Assembly (NCBI RefSeq): GCF_008329605.1
Contig: NZ_NPKO01000005.1
Location: 186,001-250,000, forward strand
Length of the DNA stretch: 64,000 nt
DNA from: Mycolicibacterium sp. P9-64
Lineage (GTDB): Bacteria > Actinomycetota > Actinomycetes > Mycobacteriales > Mycobacteriaceae
Direction of reading: 5' to 3'
Of the stretch, positions 35,913-45,249 are shown piece by piece; position 1 is the first letter of the stretch, and each line of letters begins with the position of its first letter. The notes below the pieces were generated by a model. It was not told the origin of the DNA. It saw only the letters and a program-made list of their open reading frames with translations, and searched no databases. A program made the position numbers and the translations under genes.

Positions 35913-36995
35913 ATGGCGGCAGGAGTGGGGCCGCTCGCCGGGGTGAAGGTGATCGAACTGGGCGGGATCGGCCCAGGACCGCACGCGGCGATGATCCTCG
36001 CCGATCTCGGTGCCGACGTGGTGCGGGTGCGACGGCCGGGCGGCCTGACGATGCCCGCCGAGGACCGCGACCTGTTGCACAGGGGCAAGCGCATCGTCGA
36101 CCTCGACGTGAAGAAGGACCCCAACACGCTTCTCGACCTGGCCGCCAAGGCCGACGTGCTGCTCGACTGCTTCCGGCCGGGCACCTGTGAACGGCTCGGC
36201 ATCGGCCCCGTGGAGTGCGCGGCCGTCAACCCGCGGCTGATCTTCGCGCGCATCACCGGCTGGGGGCAGGACGGCCCGCTGGCGATGACCGCCGGCCACG
36301 ACATCAACTACCTATCGCAGACTGGGGCGCTCAGTGCCATCGGCTACCGCGATCGACCGCCCGTTGCCCCGCTGAACCTGGTCGCCGACTTCGGTGGCGG
36401 GTCGATGTTCGTGCTGCTCGGCATCGTCGCCGCACTCTACGAACGGGAACACTCCGGCAAGGGCCAGGTGATCGACGCTGCCATGGTCGACGGCGTCAGC
36501 GTCCTCGCCCAGATGATGTGGACCATGAAGGCGACCGGATCGCTGAAGGATCAGCGCGAGTCGTTCATGCTCGACGGCGGAGCGCCCTACTACCGCACCT
36601 ACGAAACGTCCGACGGCGAGTACATGGCCGTCGGCTCGATCGAACCGCAGTTCTTCGCCCAACTGATCAACGGTCTCGGTCTAGAGGCCGACGAGGTGCC
36701 CAGTCAGTTCGAGCTCGGCCGCTACGACGAGATGAAGGCGATCTTCACCGAGCGCTTCGCGAGCAAGACCCGCGACGAGTGGACGGCGGTGTTCGCGGGC
36801 ACGGATGCGTGTGTCACGCCCGTGCTGAGCTGGAGCGAGGCGTCGGCAAACGAACACCTCAGGGCGCGGTCGGCGGTGGTCACGGTCGACGGCGTCGATC
36901 AGGCGGCCCCTGCACCCCGCTTCTCCAGGACCCCGCCCGCCGTGGGTGCCACCCCGCCGAAGGGCACCACCGCGCTCGACCAAATCGGCTGGTAG
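35913..36995 (+). CDS. far: CaiB/BaiF-family CoA protein, alpha-methylacyl-CoA racemase (Far/Mcr)
   Basis: This 360-residue enzyme matches the Mcr/Far family that inverts the 2-methyl centre of branched acyl-CoA esters for beta-oxidation. It shows GGIGPGPHAAMILADLGADV, catalytic His129 in AGHDINYLS and Asp159 in LVADFGGGSM, with AAMVDG and LDGGAPYYRTYE further on. The order SRPBCC-racemase-SRPBCC equals Rv0854-Rv0855(far)-Rv0856/7, which supports far over mcr. Confidence 0.9.
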   Translation: MAAGVGPLAGVKVIELGGIGPGPHAAMILADLGADVVRVRRPGGLTMPAEDRDLLHRGKRIVDLDVKKDPNTLLDLAAKADVLLDCFRPGTCERLGIGPVECAAVNPRLIFARITGWGQDGPLAMTAGHDINYLSQTGALSAIGYRDRPPVAPLNLVADFGGGSMFVLLGIVAALYEREHSGKGQVIDAAMVDGVSVLAQMMWTMKATGSLKDQRESFMLDGGAPYYRTYETSDGEYMAVGSIEPQFFAQLINGLGLEADEVPSQFELGRYDEMKAIFTERFASKTRDEWTAVFAGTDACVTPVLSWSEASANEHLRARSAVVTVDGVDQAAPAPRFSRTPPAVGATPPKGTTALDQIGW

Positions 36996-37083
36996 GGGTA
37001 CGGTGCCGGACTGATCTCAAAGAAAATTGACTGAGCGCTCGAAATTAGCTGCAAAAACTCCTGCGCAAGGCCGGAGTGTTCAT

Positions 37084-37089
37084 TAGTAT
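37084..37089 (+). promoter_or_regulatory. -10 box TAGTAT before SRPBCC gene
   Basis: TAGTAT lies 8 nt before ATG 37098 in a locally AT-rich stretch. Confidence 0.5.
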
Positions 37090-37097
37090 TTGCTCCC

Positions 37098-37535
37098 ATG
37101 GCAGTCAGAGCGTCACGAGAAGTGATGTTCGACGCTGCGCCCGAGGCGATACTCGACGCGCTCGCCGACATCGAGGAAGTGCCGTCGTGGTCGACGGTGC
37201 ACCGGCACGCCGAGGTGATCGACCGATACCCCGACGGCCGTCCGCACCATGTCAAGGCGACCGTGAAGATCATGGGCGTCACCGACAAGGAACTCCTCGA
37301 GTACCACTGGGGCCGCGACTGGGTGGTGTGGGACGCGTCGGATACGTTCCAGCAACGCGGTCAGCACGGCGAGTACAACCTCGTCCGCGAGGGTGACAAG
37401 ACGCGGGTGCGGTTCGACATCATCGTCGACCTGGCCGCGCCGATCCCGGAGTTCCTGATCAAACGTGCCAAGAAGATCGTGCTCGACATCGCGATCGACA
37501 GGCTCCGCAGCCGGGTGACGCGCTTCTACGGCTGA
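37098..37535 (+). CDS. SRPBCC (polyketide cyclase-like) protein, Rv0856/Rv0857-like
   Basis: This 145-residue SRPBCC-fold protein resembles the gene at 35466 in plan (REVMFDAAPEAILDALADIEEV; RFDIIVDLAAPIPEFLIKRA). M. tuberculosis has two such genes after far (Rv0856, Rv0857); only one is here. It has its own -10 box. In M. tuberculosis dapC comes next; here an 11-kb block intervenes. Confidence 0.87.
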   Translation: MAVRASREVMFDAAPEAILDALADIEEVPSWSTVHRHAEVIDRYPDGRPHHVKATVKIMGVTDKELLEYHWGRDWVVWDASDTFQQRGQHGEYNLVREGDKTRVRFDIIVDLAAPIPEFLIKRAKKIVLDIAIDRLRSRVTRFYG

Positions 37536-37602
37536 CGGCTCGACAGGGAATCTGCCTGAGCGGAAGGGAATGGCGCCGTCACCCCGCTGGGTTGGCAGTT
37601 GT

Positions 37603-38520
37603 ATGCCCACCGGAGTAGTTATCAACCCCAGTCCGAGCGCCGCCAACGCCGTCGATGACGTCATCACCCAGTCCCGCCGCGCCTACGAGATCGGCGTTCG
37701 CCACGTGTGGTTCTCTCAGCAGGTCAGCCACGACGCGATCAGCTTGGCCGGCCTGGTCGGCGCTGCGGTACCCGGCCTCGGCGTCGGGACGTTCGTGGTG
37801 CCCATCAACCCGCGCCACCCGCTGATCGTGGCCACCCTGGCTCAGACGGCGCAGGCCGCCTCGCACGGAAACTTCAGTCTCGGTCTCGGCCTCGGTGCGA
37901 AGGCGATAGAGGCACAGATGTTCGGGACGACGTGGTCCAACCCGGTAGGCCGGCTGCGCGAACACCTGCAGATGCTGCGTTCCATCTTCGACACCGGCAC
38001 CCTCGATTACCGCGGCACGGAACTCAGCGCTTCGGTCAAGGACTGGTCCGTCTCCCTCGCCGGCGGCACTCCGATACCGATTTACGTTGCCGCCATGGGG
38101 CCCAAGGCTTTACGGGTGACCGGAGAGCTCGCCGACGGCACACTGCCGTACCTCGCTGGTCCGCGCACCGTCGAGGAATTCATCGTGCCAACGATCGGAG
38201 AGGCGGCGGCCGCGGCTGGGCGGGCAACGCCGCAGGTGATCGCCGCGGTCCCCGTGGTGGTCTCGGATGACGTCGACGGTGAGAAGGCCCTTGCGGCAGA
38301 GGAGTTGGCGTTCTACGAGAGCATCCCGTCGTATGCGAAGGTGCTCGAGCGCGAGGGTGTTGAGCAGGCTGGCGAGCTTGCTGCCGTCGGCCCAGCCAAC
38401 GCGGTGCGCACGCAGCTGCAGCGCTATCTCGACGCGGGGGCAACCGACCTGGTGCTGAGCCCACTTCGCTCGAGTTCGGCTGATCCCGAACTGCTTTGGG
38501 AGGTCGCGGCCTCCATCTGA
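37603..38520 (+). CDS. F420-type luciferase-like (LLM) oxidoreductase
   Basis: This 305-residue LLM-family TIM-barrel protein has GVRHVWFSQQVSHDAISLAG, GTFVVPINPRHPLIVA, FSLGLGLGAK and PIPIYVAAMGPKALR, the cofactor-binding segments of F420-dependent family members. ATG 37603 starts right at the first beta strand; ATG 37570 in frame has a GGAAGG element close by and would add 11 residues. Substrate unknown. It ends 8 bp from the convergent SorC regulator and may or may not belong to the sugar block. Confidence 0.85.
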   Translation: MPTGVVINPSPSAANAVDDVITQSRRAYEIGVRHVWFSQQVSHDAISLAGLVGAAVPGLGVGTFVVPINPRHPLIVATLAQTAQAASHGNFSLGLGLGAKAIEAQMFGTTWSNPVGRLREHLQMLRSIFDTGTLDYRGTELSASVKDWSVSLAGGTPIPIYVAAMGPKALRVTGELADGTLPYLAGPRTVEEFIVPTIGEAAAAAGRATPQVIAAVPVVVSDDVDGEKALAAEELAFYESIPSYAKVLEREGVEQAGELAAVGPANAVRTQLQRYLDAGATDLVLSPLRSSSADPELLWEVAASI

Positions 38521-38527
38521 GCTGGCG

Positions 38528-39448
38528 TCAGGCGAGGACCGCGGCGGCGATCTCGGCGTCGGTGACGATCGACGACACCAGCCCCGAGAGCAGCACCGCG
38601 CGGGTTGCGGCGATCTTCTGCGGCCCCGCGGCCACGGCGATGACCGTCGGGATCGCCCGCAGCGTCGCCTCGTCGATGGCCACCCTGCGCTCGTCGAGGC
38701 CGGGCAACCGGACTCCGTCGGCGTCCAGCAGTAGCGCGCAGGCTTCGCCGCACACGCCGGCACGCGTCAATTCGTCGGCGTCGTCGGTAGCCAGTGCCTG
38801 ATAGACCTGCGACGCGCCAGGCTGCCACGCGCCGATCGACACGATCGCGCAGGTCACCTTGGCGTGGCGGGCAACGGTCTCCTGGATCTGGTGATTACCG
38901 GACAGGCTCGCCGCGGTGCGCGCGTCCGCGACCACCAACGGCGCGTACATCGGCCAGGTCTTGCCGCCGCTGATCTCACTGATCCGCCGCACCAGATCGG
39001 CGCCGTTCGCGTTGAGTTCGCCTGCCATTCCCGTCAATTGGACGACGTCGCTGGGTGGGAGGGAGGTCAGGTGATTGGCTACCTTGTTCAGGGTGCGTCC
39101 GCAGTCGACGCCGAGGACGTCCTCCTCGCGGAGGATGGATTGCAGCAACTCGGCGGTCGCCTTTGCGACGGCGTCGGCCCGATTGTCGGGAGTGTGGTCA
39201 TCGGTCACGACGACGTAGGCGTGCTCGAGGTTGAACCGCCGCTGCAGCTCGGTGGACAGCTCCACGTCGATGGATCCGGGGTTGTGGATGGTGATCTCGA
39301 CCATCCCCGAGGTCAGCGCTTCGTCCAGTTCGCGGGCCACCTTGAACCGGGAGATGCCGAACTCCTCGGCGATCTGGACCCGCGTGCGGCCCTCGAGGTA
39401 GTAGCGGCGCGCGATGACGGCGCGCTGGAAGAGTTCGTCCGGACCCAT
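38528..39448 (-). CDS. SorC/DeoR-type sugar-binding transcriptional regulator
   Basis: This 306-residue regulator has an N-terminal helix-turn-helix (RYYLEGRTRVQIAEEFGISR) and the SorC sugar-phosphate binding domain (VLGVDCGRTLNKVANHL, GGKTWPMYAP, GIGAW-type SIGAWQPGAS). ATG 39448 is preferred over an upstream in-frame codon at 39547, whose added 33 residues look non-coding. It is divergent from the nine-gene operon at 39576 across a 127-bp spacer, so it is the likely effector-controlled regulator of that operon, responding to a phosphorylated sugar. Confidence 0.9.
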   Translation of the reverse strand: MGPDELFQRAVIARRYYLEGRTRVQIAEEFGISRFKVARELDEALTSGMVEITIHNPGSIDVELSTELQRRFNLEHAYVVVTDDHTPDNRADAVAKATAELLQSILREEDVLGVDCGRTLNKVANHLTSLPPSDVVQLTGMAGELNANGADLVRRISEISGGKTWPMYAPLVVADARTAASLSGNHQIQETVARHAKVTCAIVSIGAWQPGASQVYQALATDDADELTRAGVCGEACALLLDADGVRLPGLDERRVAIDEATLRAIPTVIAVAAGPQKIAATRAVLLSGLVSSIVTDAEIAAAVLA

Positions 39449-39509
39449 CGTCGCGCTCCCCTCGAAATGTGGTCGCCATTCTGACGCTCCGCTCATCTGT
39501 GCGGGCGTG

Positions 39510-39546
39510 TTGACACATGAGCATAGGGCCTGGATGATCTGGATCA
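39510..39546 (+). promoter_or_regulatory. Sugar operon promoter region with inverted repeats
   Basis: TTGACA (39510-39515) is a good -35; a weak -10 GATGAT lies 17 bp on (39533-39538). TGATC-TG-GATCA (39535-39546) overlaps the -10, and GCTCAT (39491) is mirrored by ATGAGC (39517-39522) across the -35. These are candidate SorC sites. Confidence 0.4.
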
Positions 39547-39575
39547 CAACAACATGTGAGTAACGGAGAGATCAG

Positions 39576-40214
39576 ATGAGCATGGGCGACGTGGAGTTGG
39601 CCACTTTGGCCAGCACCGTGCTGTCCAGGGAGGCAAACGCCCTGGCTGCGCTCGTCACCAGCGTGGAGACCGGCGTCGTCGGCGTGGCCCGCCGCGTACT
39701 CGCCACGACGGGCAAGGTCGTCACCACGGGCTCGGGCACGTCGGGGATCATGGCCGAGCGCCTCGCTCATCTGTTGTCCGTGTGCGGAACCCCCGCCGTC
39801 TACCTGCCGTCGATGGACGCCTTGCACGGAGGCATGGGTGCCGTCACGCCGTCGGACCTGGTGCTCGGCGTCTCGAAGACCGGCCTCTCGAGCGAGCTGA
39901 CCAGCCTGGTCGAGCGATTCGTCCGCCGCGGCGTCGACGTCGTCGCCCTGACCGAGAACCCAGGCTCGCCGTTCGCGCTCGCCGCGACCGAGGTGGTCGC
40001 CCTACCTCCGACCCCGGCCGATGCCGACCCCGGCGACATGATCGCGATGGCAAGCACACTCACGGTCGGCGCATGGGGCGACGCGCTGGCCGTGGTCACC
40101 ATGGCGCTTCGCGGTCACACCTTGGAAGACGTCGTCGACAGCCACCCCGCGGGTGGCGTCGGAGCCCGCGGGCGACAGCCCGGTGACGAGTCGGCTCAGG
40201 TGGTCCGGCGATGA
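39576..40214 (+). CDS. SIS-domain sugar-phosphate isomerase
   Basis: This 212-residue protein is a single SIS domain (VTTGSGTSGIMAERLAHLLS, LGVSKTGLSSELTSLVERF, VVALTENPGSPFA) like KpsF/GutQ or 6-phospho-3-hexuloisomerase, but without CBS domains. Such enzymes interconvert phosphorylated ketoses and aldoses. ATG 39576 follows a GGAG site. It is the first gene of the operon, its stop overlapping the FGGY kinase start. The exact sugar is not readable from sequence. Confidence 0.87.
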   Translation: MSMGDVELATLASTVLSREANALAALVTSVETGVVGVARRVLATTGKVVTTGSGTSGIMAERLAHLLSVCGTPAVYLPSMDALHGGMGAVTPSDLVLGVSKTGLSSELTSLVERFVRRGVDVVALTENPGSPFALAATEVVALPPTPADADPGDMIAMASTLTVGAWGDALAVVTMALRGHTLEDVVDSHPAGGVGARGRQPGDESAQVVRR

Positions 40215-41692
40215 ACGCCGTACTCGGTGTCGATTCCTCGACGCAGTCCTGCAAGGTCGAGGTGCGTGACGCCGACACCGGACAGCTCCTTGGCTCGGGT
40301 TCGGCGCCGCACCCACCCGCCTTCCCGCCTCGCAGCGAGCAGCACCCCGGCGATTGGGTCGGGGCCTTCGTCGCGGCAACCCGCGCCGCACTCGGCACCT
40401 GCGAGCGGTCCGTCACCGTCCGCGCCATCTCGGTCGCCGCGCAGTGCCACGGACTCGTGCTGCTGGACGCAGCCGGTCAGCCGCTGCGTGCCGCCAAGCT
40501 GTGGAACGACACCACCGGCGCGCCCAACCTGGCCCGGCTTGCCGACAGGATCGGCACGCACCGCTGGATGCTTCGGATCGGCTCACTGCCGACGGCCGCG
40601 TTCACGATCGCCAAGCTGGCCTGGGTCGCCGAACACGAACCCGGCCTGCTGGACCGGGTGGCCACGATCCTGCTGCCGCACGACTATCTGACCTACTGGT
40701 TGACCGGCGCGCGAGTGACCGACCGCTCCGACGCATCGGGCACCGGCTACTTCGATGCCACGGCCGGTGAATGGATCACCGAGTACTTGAATCTAGCTGC
40801 GGGCGCCCGTGATTGGGCGCCTAAGCTGCCGACCGTGCTCGGCCCGACCGACGTCGCAGGAACCGTGCGCGCCGCAGCGGCCGACGAACTCGGGTTGCCG
40901 TCCGGTGTCCTCGTCGGGCCGGGAGGCGGGGACCAGCACGCCGGTTACCTCGGGCTCGGCCTGATCGACGGGGACCAGTACTTCGGCATCGGCACGTCCG
41001 GCGTCGTGGCGACGTCGTCGCGCACCCCGGTGTTCGATCCCAGCGGACTGGTCGACGGGGTCGCCGATCTCACCGGCGGCTACCTGCCACTCGTCAGCAC
41101 GCTCAACGCGGCGCGGGTCGGCGACGTCGCGGCCCGGCTTCTCGGCACCGACCTCGACGGGCTGACCGAGTTGGCGCTCGACGCGGGCGAGACGCAGGGG
41201 CCGGTGCTGGTGCCGTTCTTCGATGGCGAGCGCAAACCCGACCGCCCCGATGCCCGTGGCACCTTCGTCGACATCACCTCGCACACCACCCGTGCCGAGC
41301 TGGCGCGGTCCTTCGTCGAGGGACCGCTGCTGTCACTGCTGAGCGGGCGAGACAGCTTGCGCGCCTGCGGAGTCGAGCTCGACTCGCGGATCACCGCGGT
41401 CGGCGGCGGCTCGCGCTCACCCGCGACGCGGCAGCTGCTCGCCGACCTGTCCGGCGAGGAAGTCGTCACCCTCGATGCCGAGGAGGCGACCGCACGGGGT
41501 GCCTGCATCCAGGCCGCCGCGGTCGCCACCGGTGCCGACACCGGCGGCCTCGTCGATCTCGCCAAGCGCTGGCAGCCCCCGGTTCGTGCCGCCGCGGTGC
41601 CGAGGCGAACGGGCCGCGACGTACCCGCGCTGCGGGCCCGCTGGGCGACGGTTGCCGCATCGCCGCTCATCGACGGCGGGTACGGCTCGTGA
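40211..41692 (+). CDS. FGGY-family carbohydrate kinase, xylulokinase-like
   Basis: This 493-residue kinase has VLGVDSSTQSCKVEVRDADTG at the N-terminal phosphate loop, LWNDTTGAPNL, the catalytic GPGGGDQHAGYLGLG segment and AVGGGSRSPATRQLLADLSG in the ATP domain. FGGY kinases phosphorylate ketoses or polyols; the motif set is closest to D-xylulose kinases. The start overlaps the SIS gene (ATGA) and the stop overlaps the Rpe-like gene, fitting ordered catabolic translation. Confidence 0.9.
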   Translation: MNAVLGVDSSTQSCKVEVRDADTGQLLGSGSAPHPPAFPPRSEQHPGDWVGAFVAATRAALGTCERSVTVRAISVAAQCHGLVLLDAAGQPLRAAKLWNDTTGAPNLARLADRIGTHRWMLRIGSLPTAAFTIAKLAWVAEHEPGLLDRVATILLPHDYLTYWLTGARVTDRSDASGTGYFDATAGEWITEYLNLAAGARDWAPKLPTVLGPTDVAGTVRAAAADELGLPSGVLVGPGGGDQHAGYLGLGLIDGDQYFGIGTSGVVATSSRTPVFDPSGLVDGVADLTGGYLPLVSTLNAARVGDVAARLLGTDLDGLTELALDAGETQGPVLVPFFDGERKPDRPDARGTFVDITSHTTRAELARSFVEGPLLSLLSGRDSLRACGVELDSRITAVGGGSRSPATRQLLADLSGEEVVTLDAEEATARGACIQAAAVATGADTGGLVDLAKRWQPPVRAAAVPRRTGRDVPALRARWATVAASPLIDGGYGS

Positions 41693-42393
41693 TCACCGCG
41701 CCCCGTCTCGCCCCGTGGCACGCGCGATTCCACGGCAAGCTCGCCGGCTCGGTGTACGCCGCACCACCAGCATCGAGGATCCTTGCCGCGCAATCTCTCT
41801 CAGCATCCGGGGTGCGCGTGCACGTCGACGTGATGGCTGACGCCGAGGGTTTGCCAGAAGGCGTGAGCATGGACGAGCTGGCCGACATCGTGGCCGCCGT
41901 CGGGCCGCCGAGGGTCGAGGTGCATCTGATCGGTTCGGCCGAGTTCGTCGACAGCAAGCTGCTGCGCATCCTGCAGTTGCGCCCGGCCAGGGTGTTCCTC
42001 CCATGGAACGCGTTCACCGAACGGCGCGCCGCCGCACTTCGGGCCGTCGGGACGTCGCCCTGGATCGCGCTGTGGCGGGAGTGGGACGTCCTCGACTCGT
42101 CGGCGCCGCCATGGCCTGCCACCCCCGACGGACTGCTCGTCATGCTCATCGAACCGGGAACCCGCGACGAGTGCTCCGTCGAACGGCTCGACATCGTGGC
42201 GGCCTGCGCGGGCACCGTTCCGGTCGCCGTCGACGGCGGTGTCACCGAATCGGTCGCCGAACTCAGTCTCGCCGCCGGCGCCCGCACCATCATCGTCGGG
42301 CGCGCGCTGTTGGACGCCCCAGACCATCCCGCGCAAACCCCTGACCTGCTTGCCATCTCGAATGAAGGGACACCATGGTCTTCCAAGAAATGA
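41689..42393 (+). CDS. Ribulose-phosphate 3-epimerase-like protein
   Basis: This 234-residue TIM-barrel protein keeps the Rpe metal ligands in order: His and Asp in VHVDVMAD, His in VEVHLIG and Asp in VAVDGGVTE, followed by the phosphate loop GARTIIVGRAL. The first motif is changed from the usual HxDxMDG, so it is probably a specialised ketose-phosphate epimerase (like D-allulose-6-phosphate epimerase) and not the housekeeping Rpe. GTG 41689 overlaps the kinase stop. Confidence 0.8.
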   Translation: MITAPRLAPWHARFHGKLAGSVYAAPPASRILAAQSLSASGVRVHVDVMADAEGLPEGVSMDELADIVAAVGPPRVEVHLIGSAEFVDSKLLRILQLRPARVFLPWNAFTERRAAALRAVGTSPWIALWREWDVLDSSAPPWPATPDGLLVMLIEPGTRDECSVERLDIVAACAGTVPVAVDGGVTESVAELSLAAGARTIIVGRALLDAPDHPAQTPDLLAISNEGTPWSSKK

Positions 42394-43427
42394 GTAGTGC
42401 CACCCCGATCAGCCCCACTATGCGTGCGAGCGTGATGACGGGGGTCGGCACCCTCGCAATCGAGGACCGTCCGACCCCGTCGCCCGGCCCGCACGAAGTC
42501 CTCGTCGAGGTCGCCGCCGTCGGCGTGTGCGGATCCGACGTGCACTACTACCGGCACGGCCGGATCGGTGACTTCATCGTCGAGCAGCCGATGATCCTCG
42601 GCCACGAACTGTCCGGGCGCATCGTCGCTGTCGGCGACGGCGTCGACGCGGACCGGGTGGGGCAGCGGGTCGCCGTCGAACCGCAGCACGCCTGCCGCAG
42701 ATGCAAGCAGTGCGTCGCGGGCCGCTACAACATGTGCCCCGAGATGAAGTTCTACGCCACGCCGCCCGTCGACGGCGCGTTCTGCCGCTACGTCACCATC
42801 GACGCCGAAATGGCCCATCCGGTACCGGATTCCATGTCGGATGATGCGGCCGCGTTGCTCGAACCGCTATCGGTGGCGATCGCCACCATGCGCAAGGCCG
42901 AGATCGTGCCAGGCTCGTCCGTGCTCATCGCGGGCGCTGGACCGATCGGCGTGATCTGCGCTCAAGCCGCTCGAGCCTTCGGCGCCTCCCGGATCGTGGT
43001 AACCGATCTGGTGGCGTCGCGCCGGGAGCGGGCGCTGCACTTCGGCGCCACCGAAGTCCTCGACCCCACCGTCGACGACGTCGCGGCGCTCAGCCCGCAA
43101 GTCGACGCCTTCATCGACGCCAGCGGCGCGCCGCCTGCCATCGTCAGCGGAATCCAGGCCGTCGGTCCCGCGGGGCGGGTCATCCTGGTCGGCATGGGCC
43201 CAGCGGACTACGCGTTGCCGGTCGGCTACATCCAGGTCATGGAGATCACCGTCACCGGGGTGTTCCGCTACACCGATACCTGGCCCGCGGCAATACATCT
43301 GGTGAGCTCGGGAGCCGTCGATCTCGACTCCCTGGTGACCGGCCGCTACGACCTCGAGCACGTCGCCGACGCGCTCGAGAGCGACACCGAGCCGACCAGC
43401 CTGAAGTCGATCGTGGTGCCGTCATGA
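42375..43427 (+). CDS. Zinc-dependent polyol dehydrogenase (sorbitol/xylitol dehydrogenase type)
   Basis: This 350-residue MDR-family enzyme has catalytic-zinc residues in GVCGSDVHYY and GHELSG, structural-zinc cysteines in CRRCKQCVAGRYNMC, and the NAD fold IAGAGPIGVICAQAARAFG with an Asp at the end of the next strand (VTDLV), indicating NAD+. It should oxidise a polyol to a ketose. ATG 42375 has an AAGGGA site and overlaps the previous gene by 19 nt; ATG 42390 would give an ATGA overlap instead. Confidence 0.88.
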   Translation: MVFQEMSSATPISPTMRASVMTGVGTLAIEDRPTPSPGPHEVLVEVAAVGVCGSDVHYYRHGRIGDFIVEQPMILGHELSGRIVAVGDGVDADRVGQRVAVEPQHACRRCKQCVAGRYNMCPEMKFYATPPVDGAFCRYVTIDAEMAHPVPDSMSDDAAALLEPLSVAIATMRKAEIVPGSSVLIAGAGPIGVICAQAARAFGASRIVVTDLVASRRERALHFGATEVLDPTVDDVAALSPQVDAFIDASGAPPAIVSGIQAVGPAGRVILVGMGPADYALPVGYIQVMEITVTGVFRYTDTWPAAIHLVSSGAVDLDSLVTGRYDLEHVADALESDTEPTSLKSIVVPS

Positions 43428-44191
43428 GTGGACGCTCACCCTTCGACCTGACCGGGCGCACCGCGCTGGTGACCGGCGGCAACCAGGGCCTCGGCCGGGC
43501 GTTCGCCATCGGCCTCGCCGAAGCGGGCGCGCAGGTCGCGATCGCGGGACGCAGTGCCGAGCGCAACGCCGAGGTGGTCGCCGAGGCGGCCACCGCGGGG
43601 CATCAGCTGCATCCGATCACCGCCGACATCACCAGCGCGGCCGACGTCGATCGCATGACGAGCGAGGCCATCGAGGCGCTCGGGCACCTCGACATTCTGG
43701 TGAACAACGCTGGCACCTGCTTTCACGGCGAGTCCTGGACGGTCACCGAAGGCGAATGGGACGCCGTGTTCGACCTCAACGTGAAGGCGCTGTGGGCGTG
43801 CTCGCTCGCCGTCGGCGCTCACATGCGCGAACGGGGCAGCGGCTCGATCGTCAACATCGGGTCGATCTCTGCGCTCATCGTGAACCGGCCCCAGATGCAA
43901 CCCGCGTACAACGCCTCGAAGGCCGCAGTGCACCACCTCACCAAATCGCTTGCCGCTGAATGGGCTCCGCTCGGGATCCGCGTCAACGCGCTGGCGCCGG
44001 GCTACGTGAAGACCGACATGGCGCCGGTCGACAGGCCGGAGTTCAAGCGGCACTGGATCGACGACACCCCGCAGCTGCGCTACGCCCTCCCCGAGGAGAT
44101 CGCGCCGAGCGTGGTGTTCCTCGCCAGCGACGCCGCCTCGTTCATCACCGGCTCGGTGCTCGTCGCGGACGGCGGGTACACCGCATGGTAA
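43424..44191 (+). CDS. SDR-family polyol/sugar dehydrogenase
   Basis: This 255-residue classical SDR has LVTGGNQGLGRAFAIGLAEA, NNAGTC, NIGSISAL and YNASKAAVHHL, and ends GSVLVADGGYTAW. It is closest in plan to gluconate 5-dehydrogenase and polyol SDRs. The start overlaps the previous stop (ATGA). With two zinc dehydrogenases around it, the operon can oxidise several polyols or carry out a two-step oxidation or isomerisation. Confidence 0.88.
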   Translation: MSGRSPFDLTGRTALVTGGNQGLGRAFAIGLAEAGAQVAIAGRSAERNAEVVAEAATAGHQLHPITADITSAADVDRMTSEAIEALGHLDILVNNAGTCFHGESWTVTEGEWDAVFDLNVKALWACSLAVGAHMRERGSGSIVNIGSISALIVNRPQMQPAYNASKAAVHHLTKSLAAEWAPLGIRVNALAPGYVKTDMAPVDRPEFKRHWIDDTPQLRYALPEEIAPSVVFLASDAASFITGSVLVADGGYTAW

Positions 44192-45249
44192 CGGGCGTGG
44201 CAATGAACCGGCGCATCGTGGTGAACGCACTGGACGACGTCGTGGTGGAAACGGTGCCCGAGCCGATCCCCCTGGCAGGTGAGGCCCGCGTGCGCACCAC
44301 CCTCGTCGGGATCTGCGGTTCCGATCTGCACGCCGCATGCGGCCACCACCCGTTCATCGATCTGCCCTACCGGCCGGGTCACGAGGCGGTCGGCGTCGTC
44401 GACGCGGTCGGGCCAGGGGTCGACGAAGGTTGGATCGGCAAGCGGGTGACGATCGAACCGAACCTGGCCTGCGGGCACTGCACGCAGTGCCGTTCGGGCC
44501 GGTACAACATCTGCCGTGAGCTGGCCGTGTTCGGCTGCCAGACGCCTGGCGCGCTTGCCGACTCGTTCACCATCGCCGAGGACAGGTTGATCCGGCTGGC
44601 CGACGACTTCGACGACCGGCACGCCGTCCTGGTCGAACCGCTGGCCACGCCCGTGCACACCGTGCGCCGCGCCGTGGAGGCAGTTGGCGATCTGCGTGAC
44701 CGGCCGGTCGTGGTGATCGGCGCTGGCCCCATCGGGCTCTTCGCGCTGCTCGCGGCCCGGCACGCCGGTGCCAAGGTGGTCGTCGCCGATCTGCTCGCGT
44801 CCAAGCGGGCCAGGGCCGAACGACTCGGTGCTGCAGGAACTTTCGATCCTGCGGCGCCCGATGCGATCGCTGCTGCACGCAGGCTTCTCGGCGGCCCCGC
44901 CGCAGTGGTGATCGATTGCGTAGCGCGGGAGAGTTCGGTGGCTCAGGCCGTCGAACTGGTCGACAAGGGCGGCGCGATCATGATCGTCGGCGTCGCAGAA
45001 GGCGCCACCCCCGTGCCGCTCGGCCTGATCCAGGACCGCGAGCTGACCTTGATCGGTAGCCTGATGTACGTCCGTGAGGACTTCACCGCCGCGCTCGACA
45101 TGCTTGCCTCCGGTGCCGTGCCGGTCGACGAGATCATCAGCGCGCAGTTCGATCTCGAGCACTCCGCCGAGGCGTTCGCCGCGTCGGCGGATGCCGAGAA
45201 CGTGAAGGTGCTCGTCACCGTCGGAAGCGAATCAGGGGAGCCTCGATGA
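44185..45249 (+). CDS. Zinc-dependent alcohol dehydrogenase (polyol type)
   Basis: This 354-residue second MDR dehydrogenase shows GICGSDLHAACGHHPFI, GHEAVG, CGHCTQCRSGRYNIC and VVIGAGPIGLFALLAARHAG with VVADLL. It differs clearly from the gene at 42375, so it is not a recent duplicate. ATG 44185 overlaps the SDR stop by 7 nt; ATG 44203 is an alternative just before the conserved MNRRIVVNAL. The stop overlaps the ABC ATPase gene (ATGA). Confidence 0.86.
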   Translation: MVTGVAMNRRIVVNALDDVVVETVPEPIPLAGEARVRTTLVGICGSDLHAACGHHPFIDLPYRPGHEAVGVVDAVGPGVDEGWIGKRVTIEPNLACGHCTQCRSGRYNICRELAVFGCQTPGALADSFTIAEDRLIRLADDFDDRHAVLVEPLATPVHTVRRAVEAVGDLRDRPVVVIGAGPIGLFALLAARHAGAKVVVADLLASKRARAERLGAAGTFDPAAPDAIAAARRLLGGPAAVVIDCVARESSVAQAVELVDKGGAIMIVGVAEGATPVPLGLIQDRELTLIGSLMYVREDFTAALDMLASGAVPVDEIISAQFDLEHSAEAFAASADAENVKVLVTVGSESGEPR

